A stretch of 26,974 nt of DNA from Coprinopsis marcescibilis (taxonomy: Eukaryota; Basidiomycota; Agaricomycetes; Agaricales; Psathyrellaceae): NCBI GenBank assembly GCA_004369085.1, contig ML210447.1, positions 1-26,974 on the forward strand, read 5' to 3'. The translations under genes and the position numbers were made by a program. The notes beneath the pieces were generated by a model. It saw only the letters and a program-made list of their open reading frames with translations, did not search any database and was not told where the DNA came from. How positions within the stretch are numbered: the first letter of the stretch is position 1; every line of letters begins with the position of its first letter. Shown here one piece after another: positions 12,062 to 23,375 of the stretch.

Positions 12062-12186
12062 AGGCTTGGCTTTTTACTTTAGCATTACTAATCATTATAA
12101 GCAATTATATAGCCTTATCTATCTCTCGAAGGCTTGGTCTTTTTCCTCAGACTTACTGGTCATTATAGGCCATTATAAGGCCTTAC
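12062..12186 (+). repeat. Imperfect 57-bp direct repeat, two units
   Basis: Unit 1 (12062-12118) and unit 2 (12130-12186) both run AGGCTTGG.., TTTTT.., TTACT..TCATTATA, ATTATA..GCCTTA. The second unit is followed by a small hairpin, AGTCTAT..ATAGACT (about 12188-12210). This could be part of a small decayed mobile element; no target duplication is visible. Confidence 0.55.
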
Positions 12187-12853
12187 CAAGTCTATTAAAG
12201 CATTATAGACTGAGAAAACATACCGGAAGTGTGTGCATTCAGATGCTCCGTGTAGTTTATAGCAAATCAAGTCCCTGCGTTAGCATGAGGGCACCACAAG
12301 GCCCACAGAAGAGGTCCTTATGAAGCATTGTGCGTTTGTTGTATGTAGTATCAACCAAGTATGTATGCATTTCAACTGAACACAAGGCCTTACTCGATAT
12401 ACCATAACATTACCCAAATTTATGACATGATGTGCGTTGAAAGTAAAATGGAAAATATGGATGTACAAACAATGGTACATATGCTGCCAACGCTCTGATC
12501 TCAAATCAACAGGAGACATCGCAAAAGGAACAGCCGCTTAACCTCTACATATCCAGCATTCACTGAATTGGCACTAGCCGCCATGTCAGTTGAGGCTCAG
12601 ACTCTTGTCAGGATTCCCGCTGCACGATGATAGATGGGTCCGTGTTAAGACGATTACAGCATTGTGGAGGTCGAATGCGACCGTCAAAATATCCTGAGTG
12701 CCATGAAGCAAAAAACGAATAATATAACATTTGACATAACTGTCCAAAAGAGGACTCTAGTTCTCACCTGGGCCCCTTCCAATCTGATTGAGTATGGATC
12801 TTGGCAACCAACCTTGCCCATGACTTGATTTCCCATAATCTTCCACCTTCTGC

Positions 12854-13069
12854 CTACTTGTTGTCACTACCATCGAGTTCTGGGGATGAATCTGGACCAG
12901 ATTCATCCGAGTCACTTTCACTTAGTTCTTCGTAGGATAAAGCTTCTGACAATGTCGTGTTGGCCACAGAGGAGTTGAGGACTGTTTCTAGTCAAAAATG
13001 TTTGTGAGAGGCAACATGACCTATACCTACGTTGGGCTGGTAGCGGATAAACATGTCGCAATCAACAAA
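12854..13069 (-). pseudogene. C-terminal tail of a DNA-transposon-like protein (remnant)
   Basis: The minus frame starting at 13069 reads DMFIRYQPNVGIGH, meets one in-frame TGA (12992-12994), then continues into a Ser/Asp/Glu-rich tail (SYEELSESDSDESGP) ending at TAG 12854-12856. A DMF-x-R-Y..G-x-GH block followed by an acidic tail recalls, from memory, the ends of Plavaka/KDZ-type transposon proteins of Agaricomycetes. Upstream of 13069 there is an AG acceptor and possible intron, but I cannot extend the frame convincingly. The family assignment is a guess; the open frame around one TGA is what I can see. Confidence 0.35.
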
Positions 13070-13694
13070 CCTATGTAAGTGTGAGTGATATACATACCTA
13101 CTGCACTGAAGACTCACTGGTTAATGAAAAAGCATTTCTGTTACAAACGTTCATGCTTACTACCATATGATTATGATATATACCTCATGTATACCTTACA
13201 TTTTCCATTTCGATCTTAGCCTTACTCATCTTTACTATGCATGACTTCATAGTTAGTAAGACTCATTAAAACCTCACCGAAACCTACATACATACATGAG
13301 GCTTACACCTCACCATTACCACATGTTTTTTGGTATATAAACCTATGTAGTTTAGTTGATAGTTTCTCACTTTTTTCTTAAGTGTTACAAACCATACATA
13401 CTCTAATTCCAATACCTTTCAGTGCAACCCCAATCCAATTGTCTATTCCAAAAGCCTAGTGTTAGTTCATACTCAAGAGTAGAACTTCCAACATAGTTGC
13501 AAATAAGACCATTGACCATAAAAGTTGCTGAAATAGTATTGAAGGACAATATGAAGTATCATTCCGTTTTAGTCCTTAACAATTTCCAATCTGGAAGTTT
13601 GTCAGTGGACCATGAGAATACTTGATTGCTAGCATGTCGCCCCTTTGAGAATTGAGGAATGAGATAGGCTGCCCTGACAACTCTTTGTGGGTCG

Positions 13695-14078
13695 TGTTGA
13701 AAGCCAGAGAGTGCAGCAAATGTGCAGGCAAGCAGGAGGCCAATGTATACAACTGGGTAGGACATATTTACCTTGTAGTAGAAAGTAGTTAAGAGTTGCT
13801 TAGAGCTTAGCAGGTGGTAGTTTAGAGGCACCAGAGATAATTCATATAGGACTAAACTACAGCCCTTATATACCTATTCTACAAGTGTATTAGTAAGCAA
13901 GTTACACGCTACATGTGATAAGTAAATATATAAATAGACATTGCTAGAATGTTCCAGCATAGTCTAGACTCAGGTATGAGTCAGTATGAGTAATAATGAT
14001 GCAAGTGGATGTGTCATGGTTTGTAATACTTTAGTCATGTATCTGACATAAGTGTAGTCGATTGTTCTAAGTTCAACA
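13695..14078 (-). repeat. Copia 3' LTR (384 bp)
   Basis: On the minus strand it begins TGTTGAACTTAG and ends CTTTCAACA, so it has TG..CA ends. It is preceded on that strand by the purine-rich AAGGGGGAA. Bases 13695-13907 align with 26762-26974 at the other end of the element with nine mismatches. It contains a TATA-like TATATAAGG and a short LTR-internal frame (MSYPVVYIGLLLAC) also present in the 5' LTR. Confidence 0.93.
13864..13872 (-). promoter_or_regulatory. TATA-like box in the copia 3' LTR
   Basis: The minus strand reads TATATAAGG, the expected kind of core promoter inside an LTR. The same sequence is in the 5' LTR at 26931-26939, which would be the copy driving element transcription. 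Confidence 0.5.
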
Positions 14079-14093
14079 TTCCCCCTTGCATGG
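14079..14093 (-). other. Copia polypurine tract
   Basis: Immediately upstream of the 3' LTR on the minus strand is CCATGCAAGGGGGAA, a purine tract suitable for priming plus-strand DNA synthesis. It fixes the inner edge of the 3' LTR at 14078. Confidence 0.8.
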
Positions 14094-14110
14094 TTGCCAG
14101 TATAGGCAAT

Positions 14111-15764
14111 TTAAGCATTCTTAGAAGAGTAGATAACTAGACCAATCTTCTGGCGAAAACGCTCAAACTTCACCCAACCTAAGGCTTTGGTGAACATGTC
14201 TGCAGAGTTGTCATCGCCTGGAGTGAAAAACACTTCAATATTACCATCCTCCACACATTCACGAATGTAGTGGTAGTGAACATCAATGTGTTTGATTCGC
14301 TTTTCTTGGATCATGTTTGAGGCATCAAATATAGCTCCTTGATTATCAGAGCATACTGGAACAGCAGGCAGATGTATGCCTAATTTGCCAAATAGATTTT
14401 TAATCCACATGACCTGCTTAGATAACTCAGCAAGTGCCATGTATTCTGCTTCAGTACTGGATTGCGCAACAGTTTTCTGTGTGCATGATTGCCATGATAT
14501 GGTGCATCCAGCTAGCATAACAACATTTCCAGTGATAGATCTCCAATGATTCAGATCTTTGGCATAGTTGGAGTCAGTGTAGCCAATGAGACCTTCTCCT
14601 TCTTTTCCATTGTACACCATAGCATAATTCTTTGTTCCCAGAAGGTACTTAAAGATATACATTGCTCGATCAAGATGTTCTTGCAATGGATTCGCAGAAA
14701 ACTGTGCCAGTTTTGTAATGGCATAGCATATGTCAGGGCATGTACCCAACATGAGATAAAGAAGGAATCCAATGATGGACTGAAATTTTGATCTGAGTTC
14801 AGGATTAACCAGCACAGTATTGGTGAGCGGTTTATACCCTTGAACCATGGGGGTTTGAGCAGGCTTGGCATTTTGCATGCTGAATCTGGTAACAATCTTG
14901 TCAAGATAAGCTCGTTGATCAAGATGTACTTTGCTGTTTGCGATTTTAATCTGCATCCTTAGAAACTCTGTTGGGTTTCCAAGGTCTCGGCATTCCCATT
15001 TGGTCATAAACTCAGTCTTCATCTTCAGCATCAGATTACAATTCCAGCTGAAGAAGATGATATCATCTACATATGCGACAAGGATAACGATTCCATCCTT
15101 ATCATGGCAGATGAAGATGCCTGTGTTGGCGTTGAGATGATGAAATCCCAATACTATTACAGATTTAGCAAGTTCTTTCCACCAGGCTAAGGCGGCTTGC
15201 TTTAATCCATAAAGGGCTTTATGAAGATGCAGGACTTTGCCTTCTTTGCCCTTGACTTTAATGCCTTCAGGGTGTTCCATGTAGATTTCTTTGTCTAATG
15301 GACCATAGAGGAATGCATTCTTAACATCCAGTGCAGTTGAGTGCCATCCTTCTAAGGAAGATAAGGCAAGTACAAGTTGAATGCTCTCAAATCTGACGAC
15401 TGGTGAGAAGACTTCATTACAGTCTAATCCCTCTATTTGGGAGAAGCCCTTGGCTACAAGTCGAGCCTTTTTGCAACCATCAGTCTTTTTATCAAAGACC
15501 CAACAACACTTGACAGTCTTTCTTCCTTTCAGAAGGTCTACAAGACTATAGACCTGGTGTTTCTCTAGAGCGCTAAGCTCTTCCAAGCACACCTTTGTCC
15601 ATTCCTGCTTCTGAGTTTCTGGCATTCTCAGAATATTGCAATATGTCCACTCTCATGGTTCCGTGTTCAGATATTTGTTTGCATCTACTGCTTTGGCAAG
15701 CAAGTAATTGCATAATTCAACTCCCCCTTCATGGCATAATGTGGTTAACCGTGCATCCTCCGTC
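14111..15764 (-). pseudogene. Copia Pol C-terminal part: reverse transcriptase and RNase H
   Basis: The frame runs from the edge of the solo LTR (15764) to TAA 14111-14113. The RVT_2 type RT shows WVFDKKTDG, ARLVAKGFSQIEG, STALDVKNAFLYG and the catalytic YVDD in VAYVDDIIFF. The RNase H part shows GYTDSNYAKD and the copia hallmark SSTEAEYMAL, ending with HIDVHYHYIRE and DMFTKAL. The largest uninterrupted stretch is 504 codons (15625-14111). One in-frame TGA at 15653-15655 (CCA TGA GAG) interrupts it; CGA is the likely ancestor. Catalytic residues of RT and RNase H appear intact, so decay of this part is mild. Confidence 0.93.
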
Positions 15765-16290
15765 TGTTACGACACAAGGCAAATAGTACACCTTAGTCGT
15801 TCGTTGATAGTTCACGATTGAATCAAGACGATAGATCGTCAAGATGAACAAGTTGGTCAAGAGAGTCGAGACGAGCTAACATCAGGACGATTGAGCTTCT
15901 GGATGTTTTTGAGTAAGACGATCTGTTGATGAGAAGACTAACAAAAGTCTTATTCATAAACTATCAAGCGACAAGAGGGAAATGAGATCAAAACTACTAT
16001 ACAACTACCAACTATGGTAAGTTTAAATACACTACTCTTATCTCTTATCAATATTATCGATAAGTTCCTTCTGTTATCTTACTATAAATAATAAAAATAA
16101 CTATGTCATAACCTCATGTCCGTTATCTACCTAAAAATATCCCCAAGATTTGGTTTGACAATTAGGGGTATCTATAGACTCATTATCAAACATTCCAAAC
16201 TTCCGAAAATATTGCATTTGAATCTCCAAATAATTGTCCTCTGTAAGCACTTGTTTGTCATCATGTTCCACCACTTGAAGTGGTGTAACA
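15765..16290 (-). mobile_element. Solo Ty3/gypsy LTR inserted in copia pol (526 bp)
   Basis: On the minus strand it starts TGTTACACCACTTC and ends CGTAACA, matching the gypsy LTRs at 19137, 22703 and 24769 throughout. No gypsy internal DNA is attached, so it is a solo LTR left by LTR-LTR recombination. Its 5-bp flanks on the plus strand are CCGTC (15760-15764) and CTGTC (16291-16295), a target duplication with one C/T difference at a CpG. Removing the LTR and one flank joins ..IDTT to EDARLTT.. in the same copia frame. It is the most diverged of the four LTR copies. Confidence 0.95.
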
Positions 16291-18233
16291 CTGTCGTGTC
16301 TATTGCAGATGCATGAGTGCTATAATCAGCATGTTTGGAATCCAAGTTGTGTCCAGGATTTTGCAACTTGGTTGCCAAGTGACCCTTTTGGGAGCTACCC
16401 TTGGTATCACTGACAATTTTCTTCCATGCTGTCTCACAATCTGTTTTCTGGAGAATAACTCCAGGGTGTTCATCACCATAGATGTTGCCAGGACGGGCAG
16501 GCTGTGTCCTAATCCGACCAGAGCAAAGTCTCCCAGGTGGCCGATCATCCTGGGGTTGCCCATCCTCTTGTGGTACAATAGGAGGTTCTAGTGGTGGATT
16601 AGGCGCATCATCCTCATCACTGCTATCTGAAGCGTTTGATGGTTCTGGTTGATGTCCTTGATTAAAGGATTTAGGAGCAGGTGGCTGATCATCATCATCA
16701 TCATCATCAAGCCACATGTCTGGTGCAGGTGATTCAGAGCTGCTACTACCATTTGGCTCATCATTGTTATCAGGTGAATTATTGTCAATGCGAGTGAAGT
16801 GTCCAGGCTCAGCATTTGACTGTTTTGGAAACATTTTTTCATTGAAAACAGCTTTTGTAGCCAGATGAATTCAATTGTTTGTTAAGCGCATGAATTTGAA
16901 GCCTTTAATGCCAGCTTGATAGCCAATAAAGCACATCAATTCTGATTTAGGCGATAGCTTATTTTTACGCTGTTTGGGGGTTAAGTGCACCCAAGCACCA
17001 CAACCGAAAACACAAAGATGTGAGATGTCAGGAACTTCTTTATTTGGAATCTTGTATGGGGTTTGCCATTTAAGGCGTCGCATAGGAGTTCTATTGTAGA
17101 CATGCATAGTGTATCCAACTGAGAATTCCCACCAACTACTAGGAGCATGCGCATCATGTCGCAATGACTCCCCCTTGTCCATGATAGTGCGGTTTATATG
17201 CTCTCCTCGACCATTTTGTTTGGGAGTTCTCAGTACTAATGGCATTGTTTTGATTCCATTTTCCTGGAGAAATTGCTTGAGTTTCAGGGACTTGTATTCA
17301 CCACCATAATCGGACATGACAGTTTTCACTGTTGTATTGTACTGAGTCCGCACATAGATGATGAAGTCCTTGAGCTTTGTCAGTGCTTCACTCTTCTCTT
17401 TCAAGAAGAAAATCCATAAATGGGATGTGAAGTCGTCCAAAAATGTGATGATATACTTGTAGCGGTGATAGGAAATCACAGGAAATTCCTTTAGATCACT
17501 ATGGATCTTCTCAAAGGGTTGAGTCACATGGGTGTCAGAGGGCGGAAAAGATGCTGCTGGCATTTTTGCAAGTGTGCATCCTCAGCATATGGGGTTGCCT
17601 TTGGGAAATTCAATCCCTTTGGGAAAAGATCTTGTATGATCTTGAGCTTTCATCAATACATCTTTCGATGGGTGTCCAAAACATTGATGTAAAATTTCAT
17701 AATCCACCATGTTTGTTGTTGCGTTGTTGACAGACAAGGTTGCGAATGCAGATGTATGCGTATGAACCCAAAATATGGTCTGTCCAAGTACTCTTGGACA
17801 AGCAATAATGCTCAGATCTTTCGATCCTACCTTCTGAAGCAACATATGCCTTAGGTTTCCCATTAGGCTGTGTCCGTCTTTCAGAAATACTCCTACCAAT
17901 AATAATCAAATAGAGAGTTTAGGTATATATAGTACTGGATGTATGCGGATAGTGCTTAATTTTTTTCCAATTAGCATTTGCAGGAAGGCGGTACCAACGC
18001 CTTTGATCTGCAAGGAAGCTGATTTACCAGCAGTTCCTACTTTGCCATTAGCTTCTTTGAAATCCGCTAAGTCATCCAGGTCCATTGTCATATGATGACT
18101 GGCTCCTGAGTCCAGTATCCAATTTTGCACATCATGCTTTTGTTTCTTACAGAGATCGCATGATGAAAAGAACACAGAAGGAATGATATTATTTATAAAT
18201 GATGTAGTACTTGCTGAAATAAAAGCACATGTA
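16291..18233 (-). pseudogene. Copia protease, GAG-pre-integrase and integrase region
   Basis: Reading leftward from the TIR element, the frame contains CDLCKKQKH (part of a zinc knuckle, final Cys not seen), the aspartic protease motif WILDSGASHHMT, the GAG-pre-integrase HHCC region (ILHQCFGHPS ... C), and the integrase core with D in IHSDLKEF, D in VMSDYGGEYKS and E in GRGEHINR. A long acidic, low-complexity linker follows (a run of seven Asp at about 16689-16709) and then SGRIRTQPARPGN leading towards RT. In-frame TGA codons interrupt it at 17906-17908, 17582-17584 (next to the zinc-binding Cys) and 16871-16873. No other frame changes are needed. Confidence 0.9.
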
Positions 18234-18937
18234 CTACTTGTGGGTCACAAAAGTGACAGTAAGCTGATTTTTTGTACATAACTTGCAAACTACACCAGCT
18301 ATTAATACTAAACCCTGAGATATTATAGATGTCCGGTCCTTTGATAGACTTGTCAAGTATCTCAGTATTTGGGCAATTTGAGACCAAGTTATAGCCAAGT
18401 TATAGATAATATTACATCTCAGTGCTAAAATTATCTCACTCATATGAACTCCCTTCAGGCTGAAATTTAGTGTACATGTAGTGTCAGGTTGGGTATATAC
18501 ACATGTAAAATCTAAGAAATATTGGCCCCGTATATCAGTCTGTATGTAGGCTGCAGTATGGCCATTTTGAAGCTCTTGATGGTGATTCACACAGTTTATA
18601 GGGTAAATTCACAAAAATGTGATAGCTATACCATCTGAATAGATGAAGCAGCCACTCTGAGATTTTTATGGCATGTTTGGAGATCATATATGTATGTCTT
18701 GCTAGAATATCAAATCCTAATACAATCTCAGTCCTGAGTTATGGTCTTACACAAAAACAAGAATTCTCACATCAAAGCTTGCAGTTTTGATGAATTTCCA
18801 AGTTTTGGAGCTCAAAATGCCCATACAGCAACACAAACCACTCTAGCCAAGTTCCATGTTATTAGCTCTCATCATTGTGCAACTATTCACAGAAAACTGT
18901 CAAAAATTGGGTTACCATCACTTTTGCTACCCATGAG
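18234..18937. mobile_element. Non-autonomous TIR DNA element (MITE-like, 704 bp) in copia gag-pol
   Basis: The ends are imperfect inverted repeats of about 40 bp. The left end (plus strand) reads CTACTTGTGGGTCACAAAAG and the right end (minus strand) CTCATGGGTAGCAAAAGTGA; both continue GTGA..GTAA..ATTTTT. Each end is flanked by TA (18232-18233 and 18938-18939) within GTAC, suggesting a TA target duplication of Tc1/mariner type, or GTAC. Removing the element with one TA rejoins the copia frame: ..DPAAAVC continues to TCAFISASTT.. and on to the protease. No transposase is visible inside; the longest frame (118 codons, minus strand) has no recognisable domain. Confidence 0.85.
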
Positions 18938-19136
18938 TACATACAGCTGCTGCTGGATCTACATGGTAGGATCGTTGCTGCATATCATCCTGCATTAGTT
19001 CATCTGTCACTCGATAAGAAGTGAGTATGTACCCTTGGAGAGATGCCTGATATCTGGCATCCTCCTGTTGGTTCCACCATTCTTCTCTCTGTTCATTAGT
19101 CCAACTTGGATCCTCAGGTTCTTGGGAGAATCAAGG
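18938..19136 (-). pseudogene. Copia Gag, C-terminal segment stranded between two insertions
   Basis: A 66-codon open stretch (FSQEPEDPSWTNEQ.. to ..HVDPAAAVC) lies between the gypsy composite and the TIR element. By itself it has no start or stop. It continues the frame of the Gag segment at 25323-26156 when the gypsy composite is removed, and runs into the protease segment when the TIR element is removed. Confidence 0.88.
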
Positions 19137-19494
19137 TGTTACACCGCCTTCAACAGTGGAACATGACGATGAACAGGAACTTATGGATGAAGATTATCTG
19201 GAAATACAAATGGAATATTTCTGGAAGTTTGGTATGTTTGATAACAAATCTATTGATACCCCTAATTGTCAAACCGGAGCTTGGGGATATTATTAGATAG
19301 ATAACGGATACGAGTTTATGATGTAGTGATTTTTCTTATTTATAGTATGATAACAGAAGGAACTTATCGATAAGATCGATAAGAGATAAAAGATTGTATA
19401 TTTAAACTTACCTAGTTGGGTGGTTGTACTTTAGTTTTGATCTCGTTCTCTACTTGTCACTCGATAGTTTTCGAATAAGACTTTTGTTAGTCTT
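19137..19494 (+). repeat. Gypsy LTR-A, truncated 3' end (358 bp)
   Basis: Starts TGTTACACCGCC and matches LTR-C closely until GTTAGTCTT at 19494, where it jumps directly into pol coding sequence. The last 169 bp found in LTR-B (23060-23227 region) are missing. A peptide frame from the LTR start to TAG at about 19296 is open. Confidence 0.92.
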
Positions 19495-22400
19495 GGAGCA
19501 CCTTGGCTTCGAAGGACAAACCCTTCAATTGATTGGAAAAACGGAACACTCTCTTGGCGGACAAAGGAGCTTTTGAAAGTGACACAAGCCCTTCTCAAAT
19601 ATCTTCGAACCAAGAAAACAAAAAAACAAGCAGACCCTACCCAGGAAGACATCGACACAGCCCTCTTATGCGATTTCCAAGGAAAAGACAGTCCTCACCT
19701 CCAAACAATTTGGATTCAAGCCAAGTTGACCATCACACAAGAACTTGCAGTTGCTGAGGATACCTCAGCCCTTACCTTGGAACAATGGATACCGGAAGAA
19801 TATCATGACTATATGAACATTTTCAACAAAAAGAAAGCCGATCGGTTTCCTGACTTGAAACCTTGGGACCACAAGATCGAGTTAAAAGACGGTTTTATCC
19901 CTAAATCGTTCAAAACCTACAACCTCACCCTGGATGAACAAAAGGAACTGGAAAAGTTCATTCAAGAGAACCTCGTCAAAATGTACATTCGACCCTCACA
20001 ATCTCCAAATGCTGCCCCCTTCTTTTTCGTCAAAAAGAAGCAGATTGTTGAAGATGGAAAACTAAAGACTCCTCTTCGACCCTGTCAAGATTATCGCTAT
20101 CTCAACGAATGGATGATCAAGAACGCCTATCCACTTCCACTCATCACCAAACTCCTCGACAAACTGAAAGGAGCAAAGTACTTCACTAAATTGGATGTAC
20201 GATGGGGTTACAATAACATCTGGATCAGAGACGGTGATCAATGGAAGGTGGCTTTTAAAACGAACCTAGGACTATTCGAACCCACGGTCATGTTTTTCGG
20301 CATGTGCAATTCTCCGGCAACGTTTCAGGCAATGATGGATCACATCTTCGACAAACTCAAAATGGAAGGACACTGCATCATCATCTATATGGACGACATT
20401 CTCATCTTCACCAAAACCAAGGAGAAGATGATTGAATACACGCGGAAAACCCTTCAAGTACTAAAGGATAACGACCTTTACCTGAAACTGGAGAAATGCC
20501 AATTTTGTCAGACTCGCATTGAATACCTTGGTATGATTATCAAAGAAGGACGAATCTCCATGGATCCCAAGAAAGTCGCTGGAATCCAAGACTGGCCTCC
20601 CCCAAAGACGGTGAAACAAGTACGATCCTTTTTAGGTTTCGGAAATTTCTACCGAAGATTTATCCGTGGATATTCGGAACTGGCAAAATCAATGAATGAA
20701 CTCCTTCAAAAAGGAGTGTTGTTCGAATGGACGACTCAACGACAAACAGCATTTGACACTTTGAAACAATGATTCACCGAACAACCAGTCCTGATAATGC
20801 CTGACTTAGAAAGACCTTTCCAGGTCGAATGCGACACATCAAAATACGCCACTGGAGCTGTTCTCACCCAATGCGACACCAACAGAGCCCGACATCCGGT
20901 CTCCTTTATATCGAAAACTCTCTCACCCACTGAACGCAATTACAAGATTTACAATCAAGAACTCTTGGCACTTATCCGGGCCTTCACAGAATGGCGACAC
21001 TATTTGATGGGAGCTCAACATCCGATCGAAGTATTATCCAACCACAAAAACCTATCTTATTTCCGAGAAACACGAAAATTGAATCGACGACAGGCACGAT
21101 GGTACACATTCCTTACTGAATTCAATTATCGATTCAACTACACACCAGGAAACAAAATGGTTCAATCCGACGCACTTTCACGACGACCGGATCATCTCCC
21201 GGAACACAGAGATCACGATAACGAAGACATGATACTCCTTTTGGAAGAACAATTCCTGAAGGAAGTCAAACTGAAACTGATGAATGTCGACCTGCTGACA
21301 CGAATTCTGGATCAACCGGAAGAAAACTTCAATGTCGGAATGGCAGACAAAATACAAGACCTTTTGAAAGACAAAGATATCCCAACCGAACTACGAAAAG
21401 ACTTGGCAGATTGGCATATGGAATCCAAAGATGGCAAAACGGCACTATTCTTCCGAGGGAAAATGTACATTCCCCAAAACCAAGAACTTCGACACCAAAT
21501 CATACGTGATCATCATGACCCAATCCTCGCCGGACATCCTGGAGAACTTGAAACCTTCTACAAAGTCAGTCAAAATTACTGGTTCCCAGGAATCAGAGGA
21601 GCCGTACGAGACTACGTCAAAGGATGCACGATTTGTCAACAGTTCAAAATCAACCACCGACCATTGAAACCAACTCTCATCCCAAATAAATCAACAGGAT
21701 CTCATCGACCATTTGCATTTGTAACAATGGACCTCATGTCTGGCCTACCACCAATTGAGGAAAATGGTACAACATACGATTCTATCTTAATCCAGGTGGA
21801 TCAAGGACTTACTAAGGGGGTGATTTTCACTCCTTGCAACAAAGAAGTCAATGCAGAAATCACAGCAAAGATGATTATCGACTCAACCTTCAAAAGATTC
21901 GGAATCCCCGACAGAATCATATCCAATAGAGGTCCCAATTTCGCAGCAAAATCCCATCGAGAAGTCCTGAAAAGACTGGGAATTGACTCTCGACTTTCTA
22001 CTGCTTTTCACCCTCAAACTGACGGAAATTCAGAACGAGGACTTCAAGAAGTGCAGACATACCTAGGGATTTATTGCATCAACCATCCTGAAACTTGGAA
22101 AGATCACCTCCCCATGCTCAAATTCACCTACAACAACTGACGACACGTGGACAATCAGAAGACACCATTTGAATTTATCATGGGACTTCAACCGCAAGGT
22201 ATCCCAGAAGCATTTGAACAAACGAACATTCCATCAGTTGAAGAAAGAATGACAGACCTTACCCTATCTCGGAAAGAAGCAATCGCGGCACACGAACTAG
22301 CCAGAAATCGAATGATCAGCAGATCACAAAATGATGTCAAACCTTTCAAACTTGGCAACAAAGTATGGCTTGAAGCAAAGAACCTCAACAGACGATATCT

Positions 22401-22702
22401 TTCCAATAAGATAAGACCAAAACGGGAAGGACCATTCAAGATAACAGAGATTATTGGACCAGTCTCCTATCGCCTCGCCCTACCAAATCAATGGAAGATT
22501 CATGATGTTTTCCACACTATTTGGTTATCACCATATACAGAAACCGACATGCACGGACCCTCCCACACAACTCCACCACCTGACCTTATCGATGGTCAAG
22601 AAGAATACAAAGTGGAGTCGATTATCAATCACAAGAAACGAGGAAGAGGTCATCTGTTCCTTGTCCAATGGAAAGGATACCCAATATCCGAAGCATCATG
22701 GG
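19495..22702 (+). pseudogene. Gypsy Pol: late protease edge, RT, RNase H, integrase, chromodomain
   Basis: The frame enters at LGAPWLRRTNPSIDWKNGTL, the usual sequence just after gypsy protease, so gag and protease are missing. RT shows LRPCQDYRYLNEW, TKLDVRWGYNN and catalytic YMDD (IIIYMDDILIF). RNase H has DTSKYATGAVL and YNQELLALI, but reads NHKNLSYF where DHKNL is expected. Integrase has the HHCC finger (..GHPGELETF .. CTICQQ), first Asp in TMDLMSGLPP, SNRGPNF where SDRGPQF is usual, and HPQTDGNSERGLQE with the Glu. It ends with a chromodomain (YKVESIINHKKRGRG .. LVQWKGYPISEASW). In-frame TGAs are at 20770-20772 and 22138-22140; everything else is one frame. Two catalytic Asp-to-Asn changes make it inactive apart from the stops. 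Confidence 0.95.
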
Positions 22703-23227
22703 TGTTACACCACTTCCAACGGTGGAACATGACGAAGAACGGGAGCTTACGGATGAAGATTACTTGGAAATACAAATGGAATACTTCCGGAAGTTTGGTA
22801 TGTTTGATAACGAGTCTATTGATACCCCTAACTGTCAAACCGGAGCTTGGGGATATTATTAGAGAGATAACGGACACGAGGATATGACATAGTAGTTTTT
22901 CTTATTTATAGTAAAGATAACGGATGGAACTTATCGATACATTGATAAGAGATAAGAAGTATATATAAATATTTACCTAAATAGGTAGTTGTACATTAGT
23001 TTCAATCTCGTTCCTTACTTGTCACTCGATAGTTTTCGAATAAGACTTTTGTTAGTCTTCTCGTCGACGGATCATCTTACTTGAATACCTTGAAAACTCC
23101 ATTGTCTTGACGTTTGTTCGTCTCAACTTACTCATTCAACTCGCTTGTCTCGACAATCTCTCGTCTTGACCTAATCGTCAACTATCGTTCGGTGACTAAG
23201 GCGTATCATTCGCCTTGCATCGTAACA
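22703..23227 (+). repeat. Gypsy LTR-B, full length (525 bp)
   Basis: TGTTACACC..CATCGTAACA with TG..CA ends. It acts as the 3' LTR of the pol unit and the 5' LTR of the gag unit. A TATA-like TATATATAAAT lies at about 22960-22970. The Pol frame runs into it for 185 bp, out of register by one base with the conserved LTR peptide frame that ends in GAWGYY at TAG (about 22862). Confidence 0.93.
22960..22970 (+). promoter_or_regulatory. TATA-like box in gypsy LTR-B
   Basis: TATATATAAAT lies mid-LTR, after a GATAAGAGATAAG tract present in all gypsy LTR copies. The corresponding position in LTR-A and LTR-C is TGTATATTTAAA. This is the expected place for the U3 core promoter; the start site cannot be seen. 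Confidence 0.4.
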
Positions 23228-23375
23228 ATGGGAACCTCCTTGTCACCTGATCAACGCCACCCGGATCTTGGAAGATTACAAGAAGTTGCATTGACTATAA
23301 AAGACAAGACAAGTCGACACAAAAAACTTCAATCTACTCCAAGATTAACCCAGCTCAACTCGAACTCCTACAACA

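Larger units (their letters stand above)
11937..13694. other. Intergenic region right of NLR-2
   Basis: AT-richer sequence between the NLR-2 stop codon and the copia 3' LTR. It holds a 57-bp direct repeat (12062-12186) and a minus-strand transposon-tail remnant (12854-13069). The minus-strand frame that crosses 13559-13694 is the read-through of an LTR-internal frame into flanking DNA, and I do not treat it as a gene. Otherwise I see nothing definable. Confidence 0.5.

Noticed and set aside
16172..16303. C-terminal end of a 220-codon copia frame (ISLLHHFKWWN.. style tail)
   Set aside because: This tail is antisense-independent read-through into the solo gypsy LTR (up to 16290); the native copia frame resumes at 15764.
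18234..18590. 118-codon minus-strand frame as a possible transposase
   Set aside because: It has no DDE-like or helix-turn-helix pattern I can see, and its CKLC stretch overlaps the TIR. The element is better called non-autonomous.
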